Counted from the first letter of the stretch, positions 43,938 through 53,224 are shown. The stretch: 64,000 nucleotides of DNA from Leptodesmis sichuanensis A121 (GCF_021379005.1 NZ_CP075171.1:4650001-4714000); one strand, 5' to 3'. The notes: generated by a model not told the origin, from the letters alone. A program made the numbers and translations.

Positions 43938-45503
43938 GTAACTACTCAGGCTGAGGCAAGGGTGATTGAGGGTTACCAGCAAACAGGTTGAACAGAGCAT
44001 CCAAGACATTCAGCCCCTGCTTGCGCAAGGTCGCCAGGTAACCCCGGATGCGACAAAACTGTCTAGCCCCATCCTCAGAACGAAAACTACCCGAAATTTT
44101 CTGCTTCAGTTTCATCATGCGCAGATCCCGTTCGGCCTGATTGTTGTCAAACGGGAGACGGAAATCCTGCATAAAACTGAGCACCGACCCTTGATGCTGC
44201 TGGAGACGCTCCAGCAGGTTGCGTGGGGGAGAGCGTTTGGGTCGTCCGCGTTTCCTGGCTCTGGTCTTAACAGGCGCAGGGAGCGGATTTGCCGCAAATC
44301 CCTCCTTCAAGATGGCTTGATAACGAGCCTCAAAGGCAACCCAATCTGCCGAGGGTAAGGCGCTTTTACCCTCAGCCTTGAGGGTCTCAACCCAGTGGTA
44401 AATAGTCACCAACAGTAGGCTCATCTGAAAGGCCCACGCTTGACCATAGTGCTCTAGGATGAACTGCAACTCTCTGAGGTGATGGGCATTACATAGGACA
44501 TGCTCACACTCATAACCCTGGTAGCTTTTCCAGCCATCATGGACAGCATGGCCCCTAAACTCCGGCAAAATCCCCATCTCATTCATCGCCGCCTGACCCC
44601 GTTTAGGATGCACAAAGTAGTAGGTCAACCCATCGGTTGCCGCCACATGCAGCCACCACAGACACTGATTGACCCGCAGCCCGGTTTCATCGAAGTGAAC
44701 CACATCCGAGTCCTGGATGGCTCGCTGAATCGCTGACTCGATGGAGGTGAGGTCCTCAAAACACTGCTCTCGACTGGTGTAGAGAGTGCCTTCTGAGACC
44801 ATCACCCCTACCAGATCTCTGAGGGTCTCACAGACTCGATTTGAGGGCAATAATTGCCCTTCCATCAGATACACCATCATTCCCTTGATGCGGGGACCGT
44901 ACTGAACCACTGTGGCGGCCTCGGGTGGAAAACTCCCCTGGTTCACCTGGCCACAATGGGGGCAACTTTTCACTTCGACTTGATGCTCGCTTACCTTTAG
45001 CTCTATCGGCGGCAGGTCAAACACTTGACGCGCTAAAACCTCTTCCGCGGCTACTGTTGCTAATGAGCTGCCACACCCACGACACACTTCGACTCGGTGC
45101 CGCTCTACGACATCCGGTTCTCTCCGCCATTCGAGGGTTTGTCCCTGATGACCGGCTTGACCCCCGGATGACTTTTCACTTTTACGACGTAAGCTGTTGG
45201 TGCGTTTGCCAAACCCATCACTTGAGGGTGGTTTACTACTGTTGCGACTATCTTTGCTTAAACGCCCTTGCAGTTCTTTGACTTCGGCTTCCAGGCTGTT
45301 GAGGCGCTCCAGTAACTGGGTGACTAAACTCACGACGGCCACTTCTCCCTGGGCGTAGATAGACCGGATCTCGGCTTCACTCAGTTGCAGGAAACGCTTT
45401 GATTGGCTCATGCTAGGCCTCTGTGACCTGTGTCTGGATTACAATAGCTGACTTCCATGACAATTCTCAAAAAGTAGTGATTTTTTTAAGCCTGAGTAGT
45501 TAC
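43938..45503 (-). mobile_element. IS66-family insertion sequence with 8-bp target duplication
   Basis: 1566-bp element with perfect 15-bp inverted ends GTAACTACTCAGGCT. The identical octamer CAAAATAG is found at 43930-43937 and 45504-45511. It carries a single transposase gene and no separate TnpA or TnpB, like the short (ISBst12-like) IS66 group. Confidence 0.93.
43942..45411 (-). CDS. IS66 family transposase
   Basis: 489-residue intact transposase (TnpC type). An N-terminal coiled coil (about 25-55) precedes the KPPSSDGFGK basic motif and the paired zinc ligands CRGCGSS and CPHCGQ. The DDE core has VVHFDETGLRV, AVHDGWKSY and LPFDNNQAERDLRMMKLKQK. The C-terminus is short. The frame is complete. 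Confidence 0.93.
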   Translation of the reverse strand: MSQSKRFLQLSEAEIRSIYAQGEVAVVSLVTQLLERLNSLEAEVKELQGRLSKDSRNSSKPPSSDGFGKRTNSLRRKSEKSSGGQAGHQGQTLEWRREPDVVERHRVEVCRGCGSSLATVAAEEVLARQVFDLPPIELKVSEHQVEVKSCPHCGQVNQGSFPPEAATVVQYGPRIKGMMVYLMEGQLLPSNRVCETLRDLVGVMVSEGTLYTSREQCFEDLTSIESAIQRAIQDSDVVHFDETGLRVNQCLWWLHVAATDGLTYYFVHPKRGQAAMNEMGILPEFRGHAVHDGWKSYQGYECEHVLCNAHHLRELQFILEHYGQAWAFQMSLLLVTIYHWVETLKAEGKSALPSADWVAFEARYQAILKEGFAANPLPAPVKTRARKRGRPKRSPPRNLLERLQQHQGSVLSFMQDFRLPFDNNQAERDLRMMKLKQKISGSFRSEDGARQFCRIRGYLATLRKQGLNVLDALFNLFAGNPQSPLPQPE

Positions 45504-46258
45504 CAAAATAGTTTCCGCTGGCGCTTGGCGATCAACCGCTGGCAAAATCGGATGAACAGTTCTGCTGCCAACGTGCAAGTGTAGAGCATAAACTGGACTC
45601 CTCCCTGGTTACTCACACTGGCAATGTAATTGACGCGCTCTCGGTTGCGCTCACTGGGACGAATCTCAGGAGACGTGCCCAGCAAGGCATACCCTCGTCC
45701 GCCATACTCAGTCGAGGACACGCCTGATTCATCCCCCCAAGCAATCTCTGCTCCTTCGGTTTTGGCCCGTTGCTCAATCTCCGGATACTCGTGTTCCAAC
45801 CACCGTTGTACCGTCTTTGGGTCTTGCTCGTAGGCTCGCTCTACGGGTTTCTTGGGCGTGTACCCCCAGCGTTTCAAATACTCTCCCACCGTGCGAATTG
45901 GCATTTTCACCTGACACACTTGCTCCATTAATGCCTGCACCGCTCGTCTTGTCCACAGGGCACTATCAATCTGGTAATCTTCCGGAAAATGATCTTGCAT
46001 CGCCGTTTGCACGGCCTCTTCCTGCCAGCGCTCCAAGGTTCGCCCCTCCCCCACTTGTCGTCCCCGCTCTAACTGATAGAGAGCATCCTCTCCATAATGT
46101 TCATACTCCCACCACCATTCCCATACCGTGTTGCGGTGAACGCCCAAATACTCACTAATGTCTTTAACCCGTTTGCCCTGCTCTCGGAGGCGAATCGCTT
46201 GCTGCCGCAGGTAGTTTTGGGTTTCTATCGAGAGGTGCCTGGCATCTGGTTTATCCAT
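45504..46258 (-). pseudogene. IS630 transposase, N-terminal half
   Basis: Starts at an ATG at 46258 with AAGGAGG as a strong ribosome-binding site. It encodes helix-turn-helix regions (LREQGKRVKDISEYLGVHRN), an RTVGEYLKRWGY module and the first DDE region AEIAWGDESGVSS, then stops at the IS66 boundary after RQRKLFW. Its continuation is at 43644-43937. Confidence 0.87.
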
Positions 46259-46317
46259 CACAAACCTCCTTGTGCCTGTATATTCATTATGTCTTGTGTT
46301 TAGTTGCCGGAGCAATA

Positions 46318-46402
46318 ACCCCTAACCCCCTTCCCTACAAGGGAAGGAGGCTTTGAAGAGTTTCCCCTCCCCGATGCGGAGATGGGCTAGGGGAGGGGTT
46401 TT
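46318..46402. repeat. C/G-rich palindromic repeat
   Basis: CCCCTAACCCCCTTCCCT followed by its complement-like AAGGGAAGGAGG, then CCCCTCCCC and GGGGAGGGG. Similar in style to MITE C but a different sequence; it lies directly at the IS630 edge. Confidence 0.65.
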
Positions 46403-46403
46403 T

Positions 46404-46502
46404 CTGCAACTCTTGTCCAGTCGTCTTTAGATGACTTTGGCGATGAGCCAGGAAATTGATTTCCTGGTGATGCTGCGGGTGTTCAGGAGATTTGTCAGTC
46501 AA
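46404..46502 (-). repeat. Hairpin-rich MITE-like element B, copy 3 (partial)
   Basis: About 100 bp matching element B from the outer end GACTGACAAATCTCC (46502 side) through both hairpins, then stopping at CAACTCTTGTCCAG. It joins directly to a transposase remnant and to the C/G-rich palindrome. Confidence 0.8.
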
Positions 46503-46781
46503 CCAGGCCCAACCGAGCGCATCTTTGGCTTGCTGTTGTTTGGCACTCCAGGGAGATTCGCTGAAAAAGTGATGTAAGTTTTGTTGATTGTTTAACCCAA
46601 CGGCTTTTGCAATCGCAGGCAATGATTTGCGTTTGATTTGACTAATCAGGCCCAAGTGTAGGAACTTGAAGGCTTCAAAGCTGCGTACCTCTGGGAATAA
46701 CCCCGCATACAACTGGCAGTATTCATCCACAAATCGAATCGTCGGTCGAGCTTCTCTTGAGTGCGATACAAAACTCCACAA
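46502..46781 (-). pseudogene. IS701-like transposase, N-terminal remnant
   Basis: About 90 residues with protein-like text typical of cyanobacterial IS701-type transposases: TIRFVDEYCQLYAGLFPEVR, FEAFKFLHLGLISQIKRKSL, GLNNQQNLHHFFSESPW. The frame then runs into element B and has no catalytic residues. No proper start; 15 bp separates it from the phoH2 fragment end. Confidence 0.7.
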
Positions 46782-46796
46782 CTTCCCAGCCTTAGT

Positions 46797-47774
46797 TCAC
46801 AGCAGGGTAGCGGCTCGCTCGGCCAGGTCAGAGCGTTCCCCCTTAAGCAAGGTTATGTGACCTGCCAGCGGTTCCTCCTTAAATTTCTCGACTACATAGG
46901 TCAGGCCATTACTGGCGGCATCCACATAAGGATTATCAATTTGATCCAGGTCGCCCGTCAGCACCACTTTTGTCCCTTCTCCGGCGCGGGTCAGGATGGT
47001 TTTAACTTCATGGGGAGTCAGGTTCTGAGCTTCATCCACAATCAGAAATTGTTTGGGAATCGTACGACCCCGGATATAAGTTAATGGCTCGATTTGCAGC
47101 ATTCCCTGTTCTATCAGTTCTTCGTGGCCGCGTCGCCAGTGGCTGGGTTTGCCAGAAGGATCCTGAGTACCAAAAATCAAATCGAAGTTGTCATAGAGGG
47201 GCTGCATCCAGGGAGTGAGTTTTTCACTGATATCTCCGGGCAGGTAGCCAATGTCTTTGCCCATTGGAATGACGGGGCGGGAAATCAGCAAACGGGTATA
47301 CAGACGTTCATCAGCAACTTTTTGCAGGCCTGCGGCGATCGCCAGCAACGTCTTCCCCGTTCCTGCCTTGCCCACCAGCGTCACTAGGGAAATAGCATCA
47401 TTCAGTAACAGTTCCAGGGCAAACTTCTGTTCCCGATTGCGGGGATAAATGCGCGACACGCCACCATGCGGTAATTTGTGCAGGGCGACCACCTTACCAC
47501 TCTCACCCTCCACCGTTGCCAGTGCCGTGTGCGAGGGATTGATCGCATCCACCAGAGTCAGCATCTGGTTGGGGAAAAATTCCCCAGGCAGCGCCAAGTA
47601 GCCTTCTTTGAATAACTGGTTCATGTCCTCGGCACTGACCAGTACTTCCGCCAGCCCGGTATACAGTTCCTGCACATCCACCTTGTCGGTCTTGTAGTCT
47701 TCCGCTACCAGTCCCAGGGCATCGGCTTTGATTCGCAGGTTGATGTCCTTACTGACCAGCACGACCGGACATTG
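46797..47774 (-). pseudogene. PIN-PhoH ATPase (PhoH2), C-terminal part
   Basis: The P-loop half of a PhoH2 (YlaK-like) protein. The end of the PIN domain (CPVVLVSKDINLRIKADAL) is followed by the PhoH ATPase with Walker A TLVGKAGTGKTLL, Walker B FLIVDEAQNLT and KVVLTGDLDQID. It lost its N-terminus to the ISKra4-type element at 47775. PhoH2 proteins couple a PIN RNase to an RNA helicase. Joining to 49443-49784 recreates a 439-residue open frame, the normal family length. Confidence 0.9.
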
Positions 47775-47882
47775 ACATGGGTGCGATGCGAAAAAGATGG
47801 CTTTGAGGAGAGGCAGCAAAAGCTGAGAAAAGACAGGATATGCACAATGATCGGTGCAGAGTGAAAAAACATCCTGTCTCTA

Positions 47883-48767
47883 GTGAATATGAATATACCT
47901 GCAACCCTGGATCTCAACCAAGCCATTGAAACATTTAAGCAAACCATTGCCCCACTGCTGGCCGTGGGGGAAATTTCCAGTTGGGATGGAGTGGCGTTGA
48001 AAGCACGGGAGGAGGCAATCCGCGCCGCGGCTCTGGTGCTAGCCGGCCAGGTGATTGCCCTGCTGCTGCACGAACTCAGTGAGCATCCAGATAGCCAACG
48101 AGAAGCCAACCAACGGACCCGCTCATCACGAGGCTTCATGGCTCGCAGTCAAGGCAAACGCCGGGTCAAGGTATTAACCGTAGGCAATGTCGTCGTTGAG
48201 TTCAAGGTGGGCTACATTCTCAATGGGGTCTCTCAGCAGAAGCGGAAAGGCAAGCGGAAAGCCGGTCAACGGGGGCCATCCCAGGGACAGGGATTCTATC
48301 CCCTGCTGCGTTGGTTGGGACTGGAAGAGCAAGTCAGTCCCCTGGTTTGGAGCGTGGTTGCAGCGGCAGGGATGCTGTCGAGGTCCTTTGCGCAAGCGAC
48401 TGAGCAGTTGCAGCAATGGGGCATTGAGTTGAGTGAGAAACGGGTGGTGCGACTGACCTATGGTTTTGGTCAAATCGGCCTGGCGTTAACCGACCAGTGG
48501 CTGGCTCAGTTGCAGCAAGGCCAACTGCCCACTGGCCAGACCTTTGAGGGACAGAGAGTGGGGTTGAGTGTCGATGGCGGGCGCACCCGGTTGCGATACA
48601 ACAAACGGGGTAGACGACGGGCGACCAAGCGGCGGGGGTATCGGGGCATTGGCGAGAACCCAAACTATTCACCCTCTATGCCATCGATGAGCAGGGCCAG
48701 CGCATCAATACAGTCAAATTACCGGTCATTAATGACGGCACCTTTACCGGTATCGAAGGATTCATGA
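47883..48767 (+). CDS. ISKra4 transposase, first frame
   Basis: The N-terminal part of an ISKra4-type transposase: SRGFMARSQGKRRVKVLTVG, GFYPLLRWLGLEE, VGLSVDGGRTRLRY (first catalytic Asp). The true product leaves this frame at 48659-48665, where the heptamer C CCA AAC stands in the phase expected for -1 programmed frameshifting; the next frame reads LFTLYAIDEQGQRINTVKLP. Residues after that point in this frame are not real. Confidence 0.82.
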   Translation: MNMNIPATLDLNQAIETFKQTIAPLLAVGEISSWDGVALKAREEAIRAAALVLAGQVIALLLHELSEHPDSQREANQRTRSSRGFMARSQGKRRVKVLTVGNVVVEFKVGYILNGVSQQKRKGKRKAGQRGPSQGQGFYPLLRWLGLEEQVSPLVWSVVAAAGMLSRSFAQATEQLQQWGIELSEKRVVRLTYGFGQIGLALTDQWLAQLQQGQLPTGQTFEGQRVGLSVDGGRTRLRYNKRGRRRATKRRGYRGIGENPNYSPSMPSMSRASASIQSNYRSLMTAPLPVSKDS

Positions 48768-48801
48768 GCCTGCTGGAGATGTATCTGGTCAAATTGGGGT
48801 T

Positions 48802-49404
48802 GTGCACGCCCAGCAAGTGTTGCTGCTAGCCGATGGCGCTCCTTGGATTTGGCACCGGATTCCCGCCCTTCTGGAACGCTTGGGCCTGCCCAAAGACCGA
48901 CTGATTGAGTTGATTGACTTTTACCATGCCAGTCAGCATTTGAAGGATTTTGCTGAGGCGGCTTTTAGCAAAGCTCAAGTGGCACGGAAATGGTTCGAGG
49001 CGGCTCGTTCTAGCCTCAAACGGGGTAAGTTGGCGCAACTCCTGACACAGATGCAGCAGATTCTGGCTCAGAAACACACGCGCCAACAACGCAAGGCAAT
49101 GACAACCCCATTCAACTACTTTAATGACCAACCCCAGCGCTTTGCCTATGGGCAGGTACAGGCAATGAATCTACCGATTGGCAGTGGAGCCATTGAGAGT
49201 CTAATCCGCCAGGTGGTCAACCTGCGGCTCAAGGGAAATGGCAAGTTTTGGTTGCCTGAACATGCAGAAATTCTGCTTCAAGGTCGCTGTTATTGGGCGG
49301 CAGGACGATGGGACACCTTCTGTGCTGAAATTTTGACTGCCAAACTCGATGCCAAGCGGCTAGAAATTGTCGAGCCCAATGCGAGTGACTTAGCGGTGGC
49401 CTAA
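48802..49404 (+). CDS. ISKra4 transposase, C-terminal part
   Basis: 200 residues with VLLLADGAPWIWHRIPALLE (second catalytic Asp) and PIGSGAIESLIRQVVNLRLK (the late E region). A second -1 shift, at a GGGG run near 48796-48799, separates it from the middle frame. That second shift is not at a canonical slippery site and may be a mutation that silences the element. The nominal start is a GTG. Confidence 0.8.
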   Translation: MHAQQVLLLADGAPWIWHRIPALLERLGLPKDRLIELIDFYHASQHLKDFAEAAFSKAQVARKWFEAARSSLKRGKLAQLLTQMQQILAQKHTRQQRKAMTTPFNYFNDQPQRFAYGQVQAMNLPIGSGAIESLIRQVVNLRLKGNGKFWLPEHAEILLQGRCYWAAGRWDTFCAEILTAKLDAKRLEIVEPNASDLAVA

Positions 49405-49435
49405 CCTACCCATTTTTTCCGCTTGGCACCCCATT

Positions 49436-49784
49436 GACATTGCCGCTTCAGTTCCAGACCTGTTGCCAGGATCGCATTATCACCGCGATCGCGCTCCAGT
49501 TCTGGCGGCAACTCCAGAAAGGTTTCCCGGTGACACAGCGTGACCCGCAACTTGCCCCCATCGTTAATCTCCACGCCGTCCAGAAGGTGCCCTTGCTGGC
49601 GCAGTTCGTCTAATCGACGGGAGGCTTCCCGGGCATTGCGGCCAGTCATCTCCGGTTGTTTTTTAAACCGGTCAAGTTCCTCAATAATGGTAATGGGTAG
49701 TACCACGTCATTGTCCTTAAACTGCATCATGGCGGCGGGATCGTGGAGCAGTACATTGGTATCAAGGACAAAGACTTTCTTCAT
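49436..49784 (-). pseudogene. PIN-PhoH ATPase (PhoH2), N-terminal part
   Basis: The PIN RNase domain start: KKVFVLDTNVLLHDP with the first acidic residue, then ITIIEELDRFKK and RGDNAILATGLELKRQ. It starts at an ATG at 49784; a TTG at 49793 adds three residues. The gene is cut by the ISKra4 element, and the rest is at 46797-47774. A fragment with three of the PIN acidic residues could be made but would lack the ATPase. Confidence 0.88.
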
Positions 49785-49861
49785 AGGATTCAAATTTGGA
49801 AGCGAACTCAGGCTTCCAATTGTAGCGAGTTGTGTGTGCGATAAACCGGAGTAATGGATTA

Positions 49862-51385
49862 ATGCATAAATTGAATCGATGGCAATGGGCGGCTCAGGTG
49901 GCCGTGATCGGTGTTGGATTAGCCCTGAATGCCGCTCAAACAGTGCTGGCTGAGGTTGTGCCCATCACCCTGCTACACCTGAACGATATTTACGAAATCA
50001 CGCCCGTTGAAGGGGGCAAGCGAGGCGGACTGGCACGAGTAGCAACCTTGCGGAAACAATTACTGGCCAAAAATCGCCATACCTTCACAATTCTGGCAGG
50101 GGATGCCTTCAGTCCATCGGCCCTGGGAACGGCCAAGGTGAATGGAGAACGATTGGCCGGAAAGCAGATGGTTGTCGTGATGAATGCCGTCGGCTTTAAC
50201 TATGCCACTTTTGGCAACCATGAATTTGATATTTCTCAGAATGACTTTTTGCAGCGGCTGCAGGAATCCAAGTTTGAATGGATTTCCAGCAATGTCAGTG
50301 ACGCAGCCGGACACCCATTTCCCGGAGTGGTGCGCGATCGCATCCTCACCATTCGGAGTCAGCAGGGTAAACCCGTGCGGATTGGTTTATTCGGAGTCAC
50401 CCTGGATAGCAATCCCCAGGACTATGTGCGGTACGAGGATGCGCTGCGAACAGCCAGGGAACAGGTGGCAAAGCTGCGTAATCAGGTTGATGTTTTGGTC
50501 GCCATCACTCACCTGAGCCTGCAACAAGATCAACAGTTAGCGGCAACCTTTCCTGGCATTGATCTGATCCTGGGTGGCCACGAACATGAAAATATTCAGC
50601 AATGGCGAATCGTCGATCGTCCCCAGAAGCAAAGCTGCCTGGATTCCGGTGTACCTATCTTTAAAGCCGATGCCAATGCCCGTACCGTGTATATCCTCGA
50701 TCTGAACTATGATACGGATACTCGCTGCCTGACGATCAAGTCCCGCTTACAGCCGATTACTCCAGCGATCGCTGAAGATCCCGCTACTGCTCAGGTTGTC
50801 AAGAATTGGGTGCAACTTGGCTATCAGGGATTCCGAGAACAGGGCTTTGACCCAGAACAAACCGTCGCTACCATTTCTGAGAGCCTGGATGGTTTGGAAA
50901 GCAGTGTTCGCAATCAACCCACTAATCTGACTCAACTAATTGCTCAGGCGATGCTGCGAGAAGTCGGCAATGCGGATCTGGCAATTTTCAATGGTGGCTC
51001 GATTCGGATTGACGATCGTCTCCCTGCCGGAGCCATTACTCAATACGACATTATTCGTGTCTTACCCTTCGGCGGCAAAGTCCTCTCGGTACAAATGCCC
51101 GGTGAATTACTGCAACGAGTCCTTCAGCAGGGACAGGCCAATCGAGGAACAGGTGGCTTTTTGCAAACCGCGAATGTCACCCGTTCTACCTCTGGAGAGT
51201 GGTTGATTCAGGGACAACCGTTGCAACTCCAACGCACTTATGCCGTCGCCATTAATGACTTCCTCATGACTGGAAAAGAGCAAGGCTTAAACTTCTTAAA
51301 TTTCAATGCTCCCGGAGTCGTGAAATTGACTGAGAAACGCGACATTCGCTTTGCCGTAATTCAGGAATTACAGAGTAAACCTTAA
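49862..51385 (+). CDS. Periplasmic 5'-nucleotidase (UshA family)
   Basis: 507-residue metallophosphoesterase. A signal peptide (QWAAQVAVIGVGLALNAAQT) precedes the catalytic domain with LLHLNDIYEI, AGDAFSPS, GNHEFD, THLSLQQD and GGHEHE motifs, the two-metal site. A C-terminal 5'-nucleotidase domain (about 340-500) has FNGGSIRIDDRLPAG and INDFLMTGKEQG. It dephosphorylates nucleotides outside the cytoplasm. The ATG at 49862 gives a clean signal peptide. Confidence 0.92.
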   Translation: MHKLNRWQWAAQVAVIGVGLALNAAQTVLAEVVPITLLHLNDIYEITPVEGGKRGGLARVATLRKQLLAKNRHTFTILAGDAFSPSALGTAKVNGERLAGKQMVVVMNAVGFNYATFGNHEFDISQNDFLQRLQESKFEWISSNVSDAAGHPFPGVVRDRILTIRSQQGKPVRIGLFGVTLDSNPQDYVRYEDALRTAREQVAKLRNQVDVLVAITHLSLQQDQQLAATFPGIDLILGGHEHENIQQWRIVDRPQKQSCLDSGVPIFKADANARTVYILDLNYDTDTRCLTIKSRLQPITPAIAEDPATAQVVKNWVQLGYQGFREQGFDPEQTVATISESLDGLESSVRNQPTNLTQLIAQAMLREVGNADLAIFNGGSIRIDDRLPAGAITQYDIIRVLPFGGKVLSVQMPGELLQRVLQQGQANRGTGGFLQTANVTRSTSGEWLIQGQPLQLQRTYAVAINDFLMTGKEQGLNFLNFNAPGVVKLTEKRDIRFAVIQELQSKP

Positions 51386-51434
51386 GATACGATCGCCAAG
51401 ATCTTGCAGGATGCATTCGCGATTGCACACCCCA

Positions 51435-52028
51435 TCACCCCACCTGCCCCGCTGCAAGGATTTCCTCTGCGGTCAATTCAAGATCAGGAAATGAGAGTAA
51501 TTGCACACGCTGCTTGCCCTGATAGCAGCCTGCTTCTCGATACCCGTCAGCCGCCAGCACCAGTAAAATCACAACACTTTCTTGGGGATCCACAATCAGG
51601 TATTCAGGAATGCCGATCGCCGCATACTGAGCACGTTTACGAAGGTAATCCCTGTCCCGGTTTGTTTTGCCCGGACTGACTACCTCCACAACTAATCGCG
51701 GTGGGGGCATATTCAGCGTAATCGTCATCCGCTGGTTGGGCTTAGCTCGATGCACCTCATCCACAACCACCAGATCTGGATAGCGATTCGCCGCATCCCC
51801 ACTTTCCAGAATGGGGGTTTGGAGTTCGCAGCTATGTACCTTCACCTGCTGAAATGGAATACCATTTTCCACCAGTTTCAAGAATAGAAACATCGCAATG
51901 TCATTGTTAAACCAGGTTTCCGGTGGCAATTCTGTCAATACTCCATCAATTAATTCAGCCCGTCTTTCCAGTCCTGAATCGTCCAGGGCCAGATAGTCTG
52001 CAAAGGTCAGCTTACGAGTGGAAGTCAT
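51435..52028 (-). CDS. Uma2-family (DUF820) protein
   Basis: 197-residue Uma2-family protein without a coiled-coil tail. RRAELIDGVLTELPPETW, YPDLVVVDEVHR, PRLVVEVVSPGKTNRDRDY and IGIPEYLIVDPQE give the nuclease-like core. Third of four members in this window. The ATG at 52028 fits; the gene is convergent with the 5'-nucleotidase. Confidence 0.87.
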   Translation of the reverse strand: MTSTRKLTFADYLALDDSGLERRAELIDGVLTELPPETWFNNDIAMFLFLKLVENGIPFQQVKVHSCELQTPILESGDAANRYPDLVVVDEVHRAKPNQRMTITLNMPPPRLVVEVVSPGKTNRDRDYLRKRAQYAAIGIPEYLIVDPQESVVILLVLAADGYREAGCYQGKQRVQLLSFPDLELTAEEILAAGQVG

Positions 52029-52136
52029 AATGTACTGTCAGAAGGCTTGTGGATAAGAACATGAGAGAGGCTGTCTTTGTCATTTGTCCTTTGTTATTTG
52101 TGAACAATCGCTAATTAAAGACTAATGACAATACTC

Positions 52137-53159
52137 TCATAATGTCATATCTGGCCCGATCGGAATGATGCCCCCTGGATTCAGCGGAAACAGATTACCG
52201 TAATACTCCCGTTTTACGGCTTCTAAACTACAGGTGTCAGCCACGCCAGGAAAGTGATACAGATCCCGCAGGTATGGCCCTAGATGCGGATAGTCCTGAA
52301 TGCGGCGACGGTTACACTTGAATAAACCGTAATAGACAATATCAAAGCGAAACAGAGTGGTAAACAGGCGAACATCGGTTAAGGTAATGCGATCGCCACA
52401 CACATACTGTCGATTTGCCAACACCTGATCAATTTCATCCAGCGTTACAAACAGGGCATTACAGGCTTTTTCGTAAGCTTCCTGAGTTTGAGCGAATCCA
52501 CAGCGATATACACCATTATTCACAGTATGATAAATTTTCTCATTCCATTCATCGATCGTCGCTTTTAACTCTTCTGGATACAAATCGATTTCGGGATGCT
52601 TGGCAAAGGCATTCATCTCCGAGTTCAGCATCACAATAATGTCTGAGCTTTCATTATTGACGATCGTTTTCGTTTTCCCATCCCACAATACGGGAACGGT
52701 GCAGCGTCCCCCATAGCCCGGTGCAGCCAGTTCATACAAATCCGCCAGGGTACGACAGCCTGCTTCCGGCACGTCCAAAATCCAACCGCCCTCTTCTGGG
52801 GCAGGAGAGACGATCGACACCGCGATCGCTTCCTCCAATCCTTTCAATGCCCTGACTACCAGTGTCCGGTGTGCCCAGGGACAACCCCACCCCACATACA
52901 GCTTGTAGCGTCCTGCGGCAGACGGATAGGTCGCATCCGGGGCTGTACTGATGGCATTGCGAAACTGGCTCTCTGGACGGATGTATTCGCCCACCTTGTT
53001 GCGGGGAGCCAGATTGGACATCATCAGGTGCCACATCTGCGTCCAGACAAAGCGCCCGGTTTGAATCATCAGCTTGGGAGGGAGCGATCGCCCTTTCTTG
53101 CGACCAGTTTGAGATTTTGTAGAGTTGCCAGCCTGGGGCGCATCAGAAGGTTGTGCCAT
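52137..53159 (-). CDS. Glutathionyl-hydroquinone reductase (YqjG/Ecm4 type)
   Basis: 340-residue glutathione-transferase-fold enzyme of the Xi class. The signature WGCPWAHRTLVVRALKGLE carries the catalytic Cys. TVPVLWDGKTKTIVNNESSD is the glutathione-binding cis-Pro region, and GDRITLTDVRLFTTLFRFD and YYGLFKCNRRRI are in the helical domain. It reduces glutathionyl-hydroquinones. The N-terminal 35 residues are basic and poorly conserved. Confidence 0.9.
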   Translation of the reverse strand: MAQPSDAPQAGNSTKSQTGRKKGRSLPPKLMIQTGRFVWTQMWHLMMSNLAPRNKVGEYIRPESQFRNAISTAPDATYPSAAGRYKLYVGWGCPWAHRTLVVRALKGLEEAIAVSIVSPAPEEGGWILDVPEAGCRTLADLYELAAPGYGGRCTVPVLWDGKTKTIVNNESSDIIVMLNSEMNAFAKHPEIDLYPEELKATIDEWNEKIYHTVNNGVYRCGFAQTQEAYEKACNALFVTLDEIDQVLANRQYVCGDRITLTDVRLFTTLFRFDIVYYGLFKCNRRRIQDYPHLGPYLRDLYHFPGVADTCSLEAVKREYYGNLFPLNPGGIIPIGPDMTL

Positions 53160-53224
53160 AACACCTGCCCATGAGAAGATACGACTCGTTTACGACGCTA
53201 CCACACCAAGCAGAAGTAGTACGT

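Larger units (their letters stand above)
43616..46315 (-). mobile_element. Second IS630-family element, interrupted by IS66
   Basis: Outer element with inverted ends TTGCCTCGGCAATAAAA (left) and TTGCTCCGGCAACTAAA (right, inverted), flanked by TA at 43614-43615 and 46316-46317. The IS66 element at 43938-45503 splits its transposase. Different IS630 subgroup from the element at 34895. Confidence 0.85.
47775..49435 (+). mobile_element. ISKra4-family insertion sequence in phoH2
   Basis: 1661-bp element. Its ends are imperfect inverted repeats (ATGGGTGCGATGCG with AAAAAGATGG, and inverted ATGGGGTGCCAAGCG with GAAAAAATGG). The 7-bp target GACATTG is repeated at 47768-47774 and 49436-49442. It carries one transposase spread over three frames. 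Confidence 0.85.

Noticed and set aside
46335-46781. A complete 148-codon gene
   Set aside because: Its N-terminus is an IS701-like remnant and its end is read through repeat element B and a C/G-rich palindrome, so it is a chimera of mobile DNA rather than a gene.
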